A DNA stretch of 64,000 nt from Bacteroidales bacterium CF (GCA_000473305.1 CP006772.1:2301805-2365804), one strand, 5' to 3'; numbered from the stretch's first letter, positions 25,022 to 34,018 are shown. Numbers and translations are program-made. The notes: generated by a model not told the origin, from the letters alone.

Positions 25022-25395
25022 TATGCAGCTAGTGGATTACTTTGACTATTCTTTTGATTTGAAACGGATTCCTTACAAAAGGTAAATGTTGCTCCGGTTG
25101 TGGAGTGGCTTTCGTATGTGTTATTGATTTTAATGTACTGATTCAAATCTTCAAACTCGATCTTTGGTGCCTTGCCTATTGCCAGAGATAAATCTACCAG
25201 TTTACTCATTTTATGGTCAAAATTACCATTGAGTAATTGTGAGACATATCCTTTGGTGCAGCCTAAATAATTGGCTAGTTGGGTATTATTCATACCTGTT
25301 TTCTTTTTGAAAATATCAAGTTCACGGAACAAATCTATCTGGAGTTTTGCAATCCAGTAACCCTTACTTCTTAAAAGGTCTGCTCTTGTTTTCAT
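25021..25395 (-). CDS. XRE-family HTH protein (antitoxin-like)
   Basis: 124 aa. A helix-turn-helix of the Xre/HTH_3 type lies at about 35-80 (NNTQLANYLGCTKGYVSQLL). The N-terminal 30 residues are an extra helix (YWIAKLQIDLFRELDIF), and the C-terminal 40 residues (from NQYIKINNT) are polar and probably disordered, in the place where TAC antitoxins have their chaperone-addiction tail. It overlaps the 77-aa gene before it by four bases and the SecB-like gene after it by one. The perfect palindrome in the promoter (25640-25661) is the likely operator for this protein. Confidence 0.8.
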   Translation of the reverse strand: MKTRADLLRSKGYWIAKLQIDLFRELDIFKKKTGMNNTQLANYLGCTKGYVSQLLNGNFDHKMSKLVDLSLAIGKAPKIEFEDLNQYIKINNTYESHSTTGATFTFCKESVSNQKNSQSNPLAA

Positions 25396-25625
25396 TTATT
25401 TTTTTTTGAAAAATTTATGTATTCTTTCTTTAATTCTCTGAATTTTGATACCGGTAACGATCTACAATTAGCAACTTCCTCCATATAGTAATAAATACTA
25501 TCCATTTCACACTTGTAGATATCTTCCAATGATTCCTCAAACTCATCTAAGAGCGATTTGCCATCAACAATTAATTTGTTGAAATCTTGCGTGCCATTAA
25601 TGACATCTATTTTTTTGGATTGCAA
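25392..25625 (-). CDS. Small acidic protein, first gene of the HTH/SecB-like module
   Basis: Up to 77 aa, start uncertain. The open frame can begin only at a TTG (25623-25625), which lies inside the predicted -7 box; there is no in-frame ATG before the one at codon 41 (MDSIYYYMEEV). The sequence from KKIDVINGTQDF onward is protein-like and mostly helical, with acidic stretches (LLDEFEESLEDIYK) and a basic end. It has no RelE/HigB motif. By position it would be the toxin of a toxin-antitoxin-chaperone set, but nothing in the sequence proves toxicity. Confidence 0.5.
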   Translation of the reverse strand: MQSKKIDVINGTQDFNKLIVDGKSLLDEFEESLEDIYKCEMDSIYYYMEEVANCRSLPVSKFRELKKEYINFSKKNK

Positions 25626-25653
25626 AGGTATGCATAAATAAGTTTAGTTGCAA
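25623..25653 (-). promoter_or_regulatory. Promoter of the HTH/SecB-like module
   Basis: Minus strand: TTG (25651-25653), 20 bases, TACCTTTG (25623-25630). The -33 TTG lies in the centre of a perfect palindrome, so a repressor bound there would block RNA polymerase. Confidence 0.7.
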
Positions 25654-25661
25654 CTAAACTT
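25640..25661. promoter_or_regulatory. Perfect 22-bp palindrome, probable operator
   Basis: AAGTTTAGTTG followed by its exact complement CAACTAAACTT. It covers the -33 element of the module promoter. The XRE-type protein of the same operon is the obvious candidate to bind it. Confidence 0.7.
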
Positions 25662-25785
25662 TTGCTTAACATTAAATACACTAAATGTAATTATTAACTA
25701 CTATATATTTTTATATCAATTAGATAGAAAACAATGTTGTGTTTATATAATACTCCCCACATTTAAACCCCCATAGACCCACTTT

Positions 25786-25914
25786 CCACTCTTCACTCTT
25801 CACTCTTCACTAACCCACTTTTCACTTATCACTAACCCACTCTTCACTAACCCACTTTTCACTTATCACTAACCCACTTATCACTTTTCACTAACCCACT
25901 CTTCACTTCCCCCC
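25786..25914. repeat. Heptamer-type low-complexity repeat (TTCACTC/AACCCAC units)
   Basis: About 130 bases made of seven-base units such as TTCACTC, TTTCACT, TATCACT and AACCCAC, some in longer repeats of two to three units. The tract fills the gap up to the comM stop codon. A similar tract lies at 43435-43528. The rest of the gap (25662-25785) is A+T rich with nothing recognisable. Confidence 0.7.
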
Positions 25915-27423
25915 TCACCTGTACTGTATCGCCTCGGCCAGGTGTATAGCTGTGATGTGTTCTGATTTGTCAAGATCGGCAATTGTGCGGGCAACCTTCA
26001 GGATTTTGTGGTAGCCGCGGGCTGAGAGGTTGAGTTTGTTGATTGCGGTTGAAAGTAAGTGCTGCTCTGCCGGGCCGAGCCGACAATATTTCCTGATATC
26101 TGCGGTGTTCATCTGGGAATTTGTATTTATTCGTCCCTTGAAGCGCTCATTTTGCAGCAATCGCACGGCAGTCACCCGCTCCTTGATGTCCGAAGTAGGC
26201 TCGGCCCTCTCATCGTTTAGTAGCCTCTCTCCGGGTATAGGGTTAATCTCTATCCGCATATCTATCCTGTCCATCATCGGCCCCGAAATCCTCGCCAGAT
26301 AGCGATTGACCGCATAAGGGGTGCAGGTACACCTGTCCCCCGGCTGCCCGAAGAAACCGCAGGGACATGGGTTCATGGAGGCGATGAACATAAAATTACA
26401 AGGGTAGACATATTTGTACTTTAACCTTGAGATGGATATCTCTCTCTCCTCCATGGGCTGTCTGAGAACCTCCAGGACAGATCGCGGAAATTCCGGTAGC
26501 TCGTCAAGATAGAGCACGCCGTTGTGGGCGAGTGAGACCTCGCCCGGCAAGGCCGATGCACCACCCCCCGTCATTGCATAGATTGAGGTTGAGTGGTGCG
26601 GGGAGCGGAAGGGGCGCTCTCGGATAAGCCCCTTGAAGGAGTGTCCGCTCCCCGCCACCGAGTAAATTATGCTTGTTTCCAAGGACTCGTCGCGATTCAT
26701 GGGGGGCAAAATGCCGGCTAGAGCCTTGGCCATTAAACTCTTTCCGGAACCGGGAGCCCCGCACAGAAGTATATTGTGCCCACCTCCAGCAGCAATCTCA
26801 AGCCCCCTTTTCGCAGCCTCCTGACCTTTAATATCTGCAAAATCGGGAATGTTTTTCAACTCCCGGCGGCTGTCGTTTAAATATTCATCTCTGTATGTCA
26901 CCGGGTCCAAAAATGACTCTCCGCACAGAAGTGTCACCACATCCAGAATAGAGGCTGCGCCATAAACCTCTATCCCCTCGACAGCCGCCGCCTCGTAAGC
27001 AGAATCCTCCGGAAATATGCAATATCTGAAACCCTCTCTCCTGGCTGCCAGCGCTATCGGCAAAGCTCCCGGCACCGGCCTGAGCTTGCCATCCAGCGCA
27101 AGTTCCCCTACAATCATAAATTGAGAGAGTGCCCTGAAATGATACTGTTCAGATGCAGCCAGTATTCCAATAGCAAGAGCAAGGTCAAAACCAGTCCCCT
27201 CTTTCCTGATATCTCCGGGAGCCAGGTTGATGATAATCTTTTTCCCCGGCAAATGACATCCTATAGTACCTAATGCTGCCTCTATCCTCTGTTGACTCTC
27301 CCTGACAGAGTTGTCCGGCAAGCCTACAAGAAAAAAACTAATCCCTTGTGAAACCTCAACCTCAACCTCAACCGTAACAGCTTCAATCCCCCGGCAGAAA
27401 CTGCAAAAAGTCTTGCAAAGCAT
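25915..27423 (-). CDS. comM: YifB/ComM-type Mg chelatase-like AAA+ ATPase
   Basis: 502 aa from the ATG at 27421-27423, matching the usual family start (ML.KT...G); the frame extends 11 codons upstream. It has an N-terminal Lon-substrate-like domain (GLPDNSVRESQQRIEAAL, INLAPGDIRKEGTGFDLALA), Walker A GAPGSGKSLMAKALAG (about 215-230), the FRSPHHSTS and LFLDE-type block (VLYLDELPEF), and a C-terminal zinc-binding MNPCPCGFFG...CTC segment. ComM is a hexameric helicase that speeds branch migration during recombination of incoming single-stranded DNA in natural transformation. It stands alone and diverges from aroB. Confidence 0.95.
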   Translation of the reverse strand: MLCKTFCSFCRGIEAVTVEVEVEVSQGISFFLVGLPDNSVRESQQRIEAALGTIGCHLPGKKIIINLAPGDIRKEGTGFDLALAIGILAASEQYHFRALSQFMIVGELALDGKLRPVPGALPIALAARREGFRYCIFPEDSAYEAAAVEGIEVYGAASILDVVTLLCGESFLDPVTYRDEYLNDSRRELKNIPDFADIKGQEAAKRGLEIAAGGGHNILLCGAPGSGKSLMAKALAGILPPMNRDESLETSIIYSVAGSGHSFKGLIRERPFRSPHHSTSIYAMTGGGASALPGEVSLAHNGVLYLDELPEFPRSVLEVLRQPMEEREISISRLKYKYVYPCNFMFIASMNPCPCGFFGQPGDRCTCTPYAVNRYLARISGPMMDRIDMRIEINPIPGERLLNDERAEPTSDIKERVTAVRLLQNERFKGRINTNSQMNTADIRKYCRLGPAEQHLLSTAINKLNLSARGYHKILKVARTIADLDKSEHITAIHLAEAIQYR

Positions 27424-27543
27424 TTTTTCTTTAAATTTATAACAAAGATTTTTCATCTTAAGTAGCCTGATGTGCAGATTATTATATTTAAAACAAAATA
27501 TATCTGATACTGACTTTTCAATAATTTGTTAATTTTGTGAAAT

Positions 27544-28548
27544 ATGGAAAATTGTGCGCTTAACCTAAACTACTGCGCCGGTATAAATTGTATAGAATCT
27601 TTCATTCCCAAGGATTGCAGGGTTATAACAATTATCGACGCTAATATTGCGGAGAGGTATGGAAAATACTTCCCCCAACCTCAGATTTCCGTGGTAGCTT
27701 CAGAGGAGAACAAAAGCCTTCAGAATGTCGAAAGGCTATCGTTACAACTTCTGGATATGGGTGCAGACAGGAGCTCATTCCTGCTTGCCGTCGGCGGCGG
27801 AATTATATCGGACCTGACAGGGTTCATAGGGTCTGTCTATATGAGAGGAATCAAGTTTGCCTATGTCCCGACAACATTACTGGCTCAGGCTGATGCAGCT
27901 ATTGGTGGCAAGACTGCCGTAAATTTAGGTGGATACAAGAATATTCTCGGTGTGGTCAATCAGCCCACCTACACGCTCTTCTGTCCCGATTTTCTTGATA
28001 CTTTGCCTGCTAAAGAGATGCTTGCCGGCACATCTGAACTTCTCAAAACCTTTCTGCTAAATGACAGGGAGAACTACTTCAACTGTCTCGGGGAGATTCG
28101 TGCTCACGGACTCAATGCCCGGACTCTATGGCCCTACATAAAAAAATGCAGCGCAATAAAAGCCTCGATTGTTGAACAAGACCCATATGACAATGGTATC
28201 CGTAAGACTCTTAACCTTGGACACACTTTTGCCCACGCACTCGAAAAATCGACCGGAATTCATCATGGGGAGGCTGTTTCAATCGGCATTGTCCTTGCCG
28301 CAAAATTATCCGTTAAGACGGGCCTTTTGAACCATGACGAGGCAATTACAATTGAATCAGATTTCAGAGATTTAGGTTTGGCTGTTAAATCACCGGTCAA
28401 AATCTCCGAGCTAGCGGAAATCATGTGCAAGGATAAAAAGAGATCCGGAGATTCTATTGATTTCATATTACTTGAAAGAATTGGTAAAGCAATGATATTT
28501 ACAATAAAAGTTAAAGATCTGGAGGGTCTTATTAATGATTTGTCTTAG
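27544..28548 (+). CDS. aroB: 3-dehydroquinate synthase
   Basis: 334 aa. NAD-binding and active-site blocks are present: SEENKSLQNVERL, GGGIISDLTGFIGSVYMRG, PTTLLAQADAAIGGKTAVN and KNILGVVNQP. Metal ligands are the Glu in SELLKTF and the His residues in NLGHTFAHALE and HHGEAVSIG. The enzyme closes the ring in the second step of the shikimate pathway. It is the first gene of aroB-aroDA-aroC and overlaps the next gene by 14 bases. A TAATTTTG box at 27530-27537 could be its -7 element, giving an almost leaderless mRNA. Confidence 0.97.
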   Translation: MENCALNLNYCAGINCIESFIPKDCRVITIIDANIAERYGKYFPQPQISVVASEENKSLQNVERLSLQLLDMGADRSSFLLAVGGGIISDLTGFIGSVYMRGIKFAYVPTTLLAQADAAIGGKTAVNLGGYKNILGVVNQPTYTLFCPDFLDTLPAKEMLAGTSELLKTFLLNDRENYFNCLGEIRAHGLNARTLWPYIKKCSAIKASIVEQDPYDNGIRKTLNLGHTFAHALEKSTGIHHGEAVSIGIVLAAKLSVKTGLLNHDEAITIESDFRDLGLAVKSPVKISELAEIMCKDKKRSGDSIDFILLERIGKAMIFTIKVKDLEGLINDLS

Positions 28549-30592
28549 TATAAGGGAAAAGGGGCTCAATAATGTGCAGGACGCTCTGACTAAGGCACAT
28601 TTTGCAGAGATACGCCTTGATCACACTGATCTGACTCGTGAAGAGACAGTAAATGTTTTTCGTTCGAAAAAAGACCTGATAGCTACATGCCGACTGAGCC
28701 AGCAAGATGTAGATGTATGCAGGAAAAGACTTTCCTGGGCAATTATGGCAAGCCGCACAAAAAAATCTGTTGGTAAAAGATACCTCGACATAGAGTACGA
28801 CGCCCCCGCAGAGTACCGTGATGATATAATAGACACAGCCCGCAAGAGAGGTTTTAAAATAATCCTCTCTTACCATAATCACAAGAATACAGATAGTTAC
28901 GAAAGACTATGTGAGATTTATGAGAGTTGCAGGGATTTGGGAGCAGACATCATAAAGCTAATAACAACAGCTCAAACAATCCATGAGTGCACAAGAGTAC
29001 TAAGACTTTACAAAGACTACAAAGGGGTTCCACTAGTTGCTTTCTGCATGGGAGAGACTGCAAGTTTTACTCGGATTCTCTCGCTTCACCTTGGCGCTCC
29101 GTTCGGATATGTCTCACTTACAAGCGGAGCGGAAAGCGCTGCCGGACAGTATACAATTACTGAAGCTGAGAGCTTTATGAACAAAAAGAGTTACCCTAAC
29201 AAAGTAAGCGGTAAATCTCTTTTAGAGACTGTAGTGGCACCTGCTTCAAAAAGCCATACACAGAGAGCTATACTTGCAGCAGCATGGGCAAAAGGAAAGA
29301 CAGTACTTTATGGTTACACTCCGTGCGCCGACAGTGAAGCTGCACTTGGTGTAATCAAGGATTTAGGTGTAAAAGTCAAGGTAGAGAAATGCAAGTTCTT
29401 AAGGCAAAAAGTAGAGGTTACCAGCCCCGGAATAGAAGAGATCAATCGACAACTTTCAAAAGCAGATCTTTTCTCCCGTTCTGCCAAAAGTCTTGAACTC
29501 TCGGTCGGGGAGTCAGGATTGCTGGGCAGGTTGCTAATCCCGTCTGCAGGACATTTCCTGAGTAAGGAGGGCAAAGGGGTACAATCAGTAAAAATTTCCG
29601 GTAAAGGAAGCATCAACAATCGTGTTATTTTCTATCCGGCCACCGACCCTTTCTCTGAAATCGGGCTCAGTATCGAGTCAAACAATGACAAACTTCCTGC
29701 GATTATCCGGGGTTCAATGAAGGAGGGAAATATTCAGCTTCTGGGCAGCGGGGGGTCACAACTTCTCTCAGGCCTCCTGATGTCATTGCCTATATGTGAA
29801 AAAAACAGCACTATAGAGGTTAAGGAACCGACCAGTACACCATATGTAGACCTCACAATACAAACACTCAAGGATTTCGGGGTAACTGTTACAAATCATG
29901 ATTTCCACGAGTTTAAGATCCCCGGAAAACAAAGGTATAAAGCAAGGCCTTTTTACCCTATCGAGGGTGACTGGAGCGGAGCTTCGATGCTCTTTGTTGC
30001 CGGTGCCATAACTAAGGGCATTACAATCACCAACCTTCCCGTAAACTCCAAACAGGCTGACGAGAAAATTATTCCGATACTCAGGAGTTGCGGTGTGGAG
30101 ATTAACATAGTCGAATACCCCAAATATCTTGTGATGTGCGGGGATATACCATGCGCATTCAAGGAGGACAACACAAAGGAGGTTATTCTCGGTTCAAAGA
30201 TAGAGCTCATAAAACCTAAGAACCAGCTGTTACCTTTTGAATTTGATGCCACTAATGCTCCGGATCTCTTTCCTTCACTGGTTGTGCTTGCACTCAACTG
30301 TTCAGGAGAGAGCAGAATTAAAGGTATCAAGAGGCTCTCCAACAAAGAGAGTAACAGGGCTGAAAGTCTGTACACAGAGTTTACAAAATTGGGCGCAGAC
30401 ATAGAATTAGACGGCGATTGGATGATCGTACGAGGCAAAGAACTTCACGGAGGACTATGCTCTTCTCATAACGACCATAGGATTGCCATGGCAATCATAA
30501 CAGCAGCTCTTAAGATAAAAGAGAATGTCTATGTAGATGATCTTAATTGCATTTCCAAATCATTTCCGGATTTTCTTAAAAATTTCAAATAA
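28535..30592 (+). CDS. aroDA: Fused 3-dehydroquinate dehydratase (type I) and EPSP synthase
   Basis: 685 aa. Residues 1-215 are a type I dehydroquinase: EIRLDH, DLIATCR, LDIEYDAP, the catalytic His in LSYHNHKNT (114/116) and the Schiff-base Lys141 in ADIIKLITT. Residues 225-685 are EPSP synthase: VVAPASKSHTQRAILAAA with Lys239, GESGLLGRLLIPSAGH, the PEP-binding SGGSQLLSGLLMSLP block and the final SHNDHRIAMAI. The chain thus carries steps 3 and 6 of the shikimate pathway, with an overlap into aroB and aroC nine bases on. The shikimate dehydrogenase and kinase genes are not in the window. Usual Bacteroidota have separate aroA and aroD/aroQ genes. The PEP loop is divergent from E. coli AroA. Confidence 0.95.
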   Translation: MICLSIREKGLNNVQDALTKAHFAEIRLDHTDLTREETVNVFRSKKDLIATCRLSQQDVDVCRKRLSWAIMASRTKKSVGKRYLDIEYDAPAEYRDDIIDTARKRGFKIILSYHNHKNTDSYERLCEIYESCRDLGADIIKLITTAQTIHECTRVLRLYKDYKGVPLVAFCMGETASFTRILSLHLGAPFGYVSLTSGAESAAGQYTITEAESFMNKKSYPNKVSGKSLLETVVAPASKSHTQRAILAAAWAKGKTVLYGYTPCADSEAALGVIKDLGVKVKVEKCKFLRQKVEVTSPGIEEINRQLSKADLFSRSAKSLELSVGESGLLGRLLIPSAGHFLSKEGKGVQSVKISGKGSINNRVIFYPATDPFSEIGLSIESNNDKLPAIIRGSMKEGNIQLLGSGGSQLLSGLLMSLPICEKNSTIEVKEPTSTPYVDLTIQTLKDFGVTVTNHDFHEFKIPGKQRYKARPFYPIEGDWSGASMLFVAGAITKGITITNLPVNSKQADEKIIPILRSCGVEINIVEYPKYLVMCGDIPCAFKEDNTKEVILGSKIELIKPKNQLLPFEFDATNAPDLFPSLVVLALNCSGESRIKGIKRLSNKESNRAESLYTEFTKLGADIELDGDWMIVRGKELHGGLCSSHNDHRIAMAIITAALKIKENVYVDDLNCISKSFPDFLKNFK

Positions 30593-30600
30593 TTTTAGAA

Positions 30601-31563
30601 ATGAATAATTTCGGCAGGAACTTCAGAATCTCCATCTTCGGAGAGTCACACGGGCCAAAGATAGGATTGGTTATAGATGGTACTCCTTCAGGAATACCTC
30701 TGTCCGGAGAGGATTTTGTATCTGATCTTTCACGGAGGAGAAGCGGGAAACCGGGGACAACGCCAAGAGTGGAGGGAGATCTGCCGGAAATCGTCAGTGG
30801 CGTTTATAACGGTTATACAACCGGGGCACCTATATGCATACTATTCAGTAATGACAACACCAGATCTGCAGATTATATTGAACTGGCAGACAAACCAAGA
30901 CCGGGCCACGCCGATTTTGTATCAATGCTCAAAAGAGGGGGATATGTTGATCCGCGAGGAGGTGGTCACCATTCTGGCAGAATAACCTTGACTATGGTTA
31001 CTGCCGGTGTAATTGCAAAAAAGATACTGGGGAACATCTCTATTGAAGCGAAGCTAATCCGTGTCGGCGGGAAGGAGAGTTGGGACGATTTGCTTGAAAA
31101 GACAAGGGAAGAGGGTGATTCTCTGGGAGGAATTGTCGAATGTACAGCCAAAAATATGCCGGTCGGCCTCGGAGAGCCATTTTTCGACTCTTTGGAGTCA
31201 CTTCTCTCGCATGCAATCTTCTCCATCCCCGGAATCCGCGGGATTGAATTTGGCGACGGATTTGCCGCCTCTGCGATGAAGGGGTCCGATCACAATGACC
31301 CGATTATCGACAGCAATGGAAAAACCTCCAAAAATGGAGCGGGGGGCATAAACGGTGGCATATCGAACGGAAACGATCTCTTGTTCAGAGTTGCCGTAAA
31401 ACCAACATCAAGTATTTCAAAAAGTCAACAAACATTTAACTTCTCGACCGGCAAGGTGGAGGAGCTTCAAATAGCAGGCAGACACGACACCTGTTTCGCC
31501 CTAAGGGTGCCGGTTGTCGTTGAGGCTGCCACAGCAATAGTCCTGGCCGATCTTATACTTTAA
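30601..31563 (+). CDS. aroC: Chorismate synthase (short form)
   Basis: 320 aa, about 40 shorter than the common form. The signatures are intact: FGESHGPKIGLVIDGTPSG with the first active His, DLSRRRSGKPGTTPRVEGD, RPGHADF, DPRGGGHHSGRIT, GISNGNDLLFRVAVKPT and GRHDTC. It uses reduced FMN to remove phosphate from EPSP and give chorismate, the last common step to the aromatic amino acids. The shortening is mostly in loops in the middle part, where the Bacteroides protein has longer segments. It closes the aroB-aroDA-aroC operon and is convergent with the next gene, one base apart. Confidence 0.96.
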   Translation: MNNFGRNFRISIFGESHGPKIGLVIDGTPSGIPLSGEDFVSDLSRRRSGKPGTTPRVEGDLPEIVSGVYNGYTTGAPICILFSNDNTRSADYIELADKPRPGHADFVSMLKRGGYVDPRGGGHHSGRITLTMVTAGVIAKKILGNISIEAKLIRVGGKESWDDLLEKTREEGDSLGGIVECTAKNMPVGLGEPFFDSLESLLSHAIFSIPGIRGIEFGDGFAASAMKGSDHNDPIIDSNGKTSKNGAGGINGGISNGNDLLFRVAVKPTSSISKSQQTFNFSTGKVEELQIAGRHDTCFALRVPVVVEAATAIVLADLIL

Positions 31564-31564
31564 C

Positions 31565-32686
31565 CTATAAAGCCTTTAGATAGCAACGCCTTGTCATATA
31601 TGGCCTTGCAGGATAATAATCAAATATATTCTGTACAGCCGTGTTGTTTTCAAGTTGTGGATTGGCGATGACCCTCTTTGTCCCAAGTTTTATAAAATTG
31701 GTATTCAGGTGATCAAAGATAACAGCATTGAGACCTTTATTATGATATGACGGAATGATTCCAATCATAAGCATATCAATCAGTTCGTATCTTTTGAGCG
31801 CTTTCAACAGATAGAGAAATCCAAAAGGGAGTATTTTACCGCGCGACTTCTTAAGGGCTTGAGAAAGACTCGGCATTGTTACAGCAAATCCCACAACCTT
31901 ATCCTCTCTGTCTAGAAGTATGCACACTAGATCAAAATTTATAAGCGGTATATACTGCTTGACATAGGAGTCAATCTGCGCATCTGTGAGAGGAGAAAAA
32001 CCATATAGTGGCATGAATGCCTCATTTAGTGCCTCAAACAGACCACGGCCATATCTCTTTAACTCCCTTTTTGAAGAAGGTCTGAGAATTCTCACGTTAT
32101 ACCTGTCCCTGACAATTTCAGAATATCGTCTAAGCTTTTCCGGAACTTCTTCAGGAACAACAAACTCTCTCTGTTCCCAGTCTATATCTTTGCAATAACC
32201 GAGTTTTTCAAGATGTTCTCCATAATATGGATAATTATAAAGTGTCGTTAGAGATCCCATTTTGTCAAACCCGTCAACAAGCAGTCCCTCTCTGTCCATG
32301 TCAGTAAAACCAAATGGTCCGTTAACAGCCTTGAGTCCTCTCTCTGAAGCAATCTCCTCAACTTTTCCCATCAATGCTGCCGACACTTCAGCATCATCTA
32401 TGAAATCAAGCCAGCCGAAACGCATGTTTTCCTGGTTCCAGCTTTTATTAGCATTGTGATTGATTATTGCCGCAACTCTGCCGACTATCCTTCCATCTTT
32501 ATAAGCGAGAAAATAGAAGGCTTCACAGAATTCAAAAGCGGGGTTACTCTTTTTTGATAGAGTAGCACATTCGTCTAAATATAAAGGATTTACCCAGTTA
32601 TTGCAACCTTGGTATAGTGTTTCTGGAAAAGAGATGAATTTTCTCAACTCTCTCCGGGAGTTCACCTCCCTTATCGTCACAGCCAT
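31565..32686 (-). CDS. GNAT-like acetyltransferase family protein
   Basis: 373 aa, cytoplasmic. It contains two regions with the GNAT look: AYKDGRIVGRVAAIINHNAN at about 60-80 and a C-terminal part with LDREDKVVGFAVTMPS and IIPSYHNKGLNAVIFDHL, the latter in the place of the acetyl-CoA binding motif. PFGFTDMDREGLLVDGFD is a strongly conserved block of this Bacteroidota group (YghO-like). The substrate is unknown. The gene lies between the serine hydrolase gene upstream and aroC, with which it is convergent. Confidence 0.8.
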   Translation of the reverse strand: MAVTIREVNSRRELRKFISFPETLYQGCNNWVNPLYLDECATLSKKSNPAFEFCEAFYFLAYKDGRIVGRVAAIINHNANKSWNQENMRFGWLDFIDDAEVSAALMGKVEEIASERGLKAVNGPFGFTDMDREGLLVDGFDKMGSLTTLYNYPYYGEHLEKLGYCKDIDWEQREFVVPEEVPEKLRRYSEIVRDRYNVRILRPSSKRELKRYGRGLFEALNEAFMPLYGFSPLTDAQIDSYVKQYIPLINFDLVCILLDREDKVVGFAVTMPSLSQALKKSRGKILPFGFLYLLKALKRYELIDMLMIGIIPSYHNKGLNAVIFDHLNTNFIKLGTKRVIANPQLENNTAVQNIFDYYPARPYMTRRCYLKAL

Positions 32687-32704
32687 TTTCAGTGTTGTCC
32701 GCGC

Positions 32705-33901
32705 CTACTTGACAACAGATCCCGCAACGGCATTTGCAACAAGAGCTCTTAACCTTACAACACTGCCCTTATCCTCAGGGTGCACTCTGTTGGTAAGAAG
32801 TATTACGGCAACTTTCTCAACCGGATCAATAATTATTGAAGTACCTGTGTAGCCTGTATGTCCGAATATCTTGCCCTGATGGAAAAGATTTCCATTGTTT
32901 GAAGCATACGGAGAGTAGTTGTCCCAACCGAGTGAACGACCTAATGACTCAAATCCGGCAGGAACTGTCCTCATTGTCTCTACAGTAAGTTTGCCAAGAA
33001 TCCTGCGTCCGTTGTACTCTCCTCCATTCATGAGAGCAGCTGCTATCACGGCCATATCTTCAGCATTGGAGAACAGACCAGCATTGCCGGAATTACCCAT
33101 ATTGAAAATTCTTGCGAGAGGATCGTGAACCTTTCCTAAAAGGACAGAACCGTCTTTTTGCTTCTCTGTAGGAGCAATCATTGGATAGAAAGACTCATCG
33201 GGAATGTAGAATGTGTGCTTCAAACCTAAAACGTCAAATACATTTTTTTGCGCATAATCACACAACTTCATACCTGTAACATTCTGAAGAACATTCTGGA
33301 GAGTAATGAAATTAAGGCAGCTATACTGAAATTGAGTTGTCGGTTTGAAATCTCGCTTGCAAGTTGCGATGTAATTCATCAAAATTTCCGGACTCGGGGT
33401 ACCGAATTTTTTTGTCAGCTCATCTACATTTGCGTATGGCGGAAGACCTGAAGAATGAGTTAGCAGATCGATTATTCTGATATCTATGGCCTTTCCTGTC
33501 AGAGTGTCAAGATAACCCTGAAAACCATTTATATACATAGAAACATTATCAGTCAATCTTATACGTCCCTGCTCAATAAGCTGCATGAACGAGAGTGTTG
33601 TCCCCAGGGATTTACTTACTGAAGCAAGATCAAAAATTGTGGTTGTCTCCATCTTTTCCACAGAGGGATATACTGATTTGTTACCATATGCCTTAATGTA
33701 AGCCATACGGTCGTTTTTGACAATCGCAAGAACAGCTCCGGGTATTTCACCTTTACTTATTGATTCATTGATAATACGGTCGGCATTCTGCAAACGGGTT
33801 ACGTCAAATCCGGCCTTCTCCGGGGAAATTCTTGCCAACGGCTGTGCCATTGTTCCGAGAGAGATAATCAGGACTAATGCTAAAAGAAGAGATCTTTTCA
33901 T
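32705..33901 (-). CDS. Secreted serine hydrolase, beta-lactamase/penicillin-binding-like family
   Basis: 398 aa with a signal peptide (MKRSLLLALVLIISLGTMAQ). The class C-type SxxK is SVSK within FDLASVSKSLGTTLSFMQL; the YxN counterpart is YSC in FQYSCLNF, so the tyrosine is kept but the Asn is replaced; the third motif is HTGYTGTS in the place of KTG. This resembles esterase- or D-aminopeptidase-like members more than true beta-lactamases. It acts in the periplasm on an unknown substrate. A TACTTTTG box at 33925-33932 (minus) suggests its own promoter between it and the ribosomal terminator. Confidence 0.9.
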   Translation of the reverse strand: MKRSLLLALVLIISLGTMAQPLARISPEKAGFDVTRLQNADRIINESISKGEIPGAVLAIVKNDRMAYIKAYGNKSVYPSVEKMETTTIFDLASVSKSLGTTLSFMQLIEQGRIRLTDNVSMYINGFQGYLDTLTGKAIDIRIIDLLTHSSGLPPYANVDELTKKFGTPSPEILMNYIATCKRDFKPTTQFQYSCLNFITLQNVLQNVTGMKLCDYAQKNVFDVLGLKHTFYIPDESFYPMIAPTEKQKDGSVLLGKVHDPLARIFNMGNSGNAGLFSNAEDMAVIAAALMNGGEYNGRRILGKLTVETMRTVPAGFESLGRSLGWDNYSPYASNNGNLFHQGKIFGHTGYTGTSIIIDPVEKVAVILLTNRVHPEDKGSVVRLRALVANAVAGSVVK

Positions 33902-33967
33902 TTTTCACAAGTTTATGTTCTATGCAAAAGTAAAAATTTGCTTTGTATTTATGCTAAATACTACAAA

Positions 33968-33999
33968 TAAAAAATCCGTCTGAAATATTCCGGACGGAT
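33968..33999 (-). terminator. Rho-independent terminator of the ribosomal operon
   Basis: Minus strand: ATCCGTC, 12-base loop, GACGGAT, then TTTTTATTTG. It lies 20 bases behind the rpsC stop codon and shows that the operon ends here. Confidence 0.8.
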
Positions 34000-34018
34000 C
34001 TTTTAATATATAGAACTC

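Noticed and set aside
32705..33901. Antibiotic-resistance beta-lactamase
   Set aside because: The second and third motifs differ from class C enzymes (YSC in place of YxN, HTG in place of KTG); better described as a general serine hydrolase.
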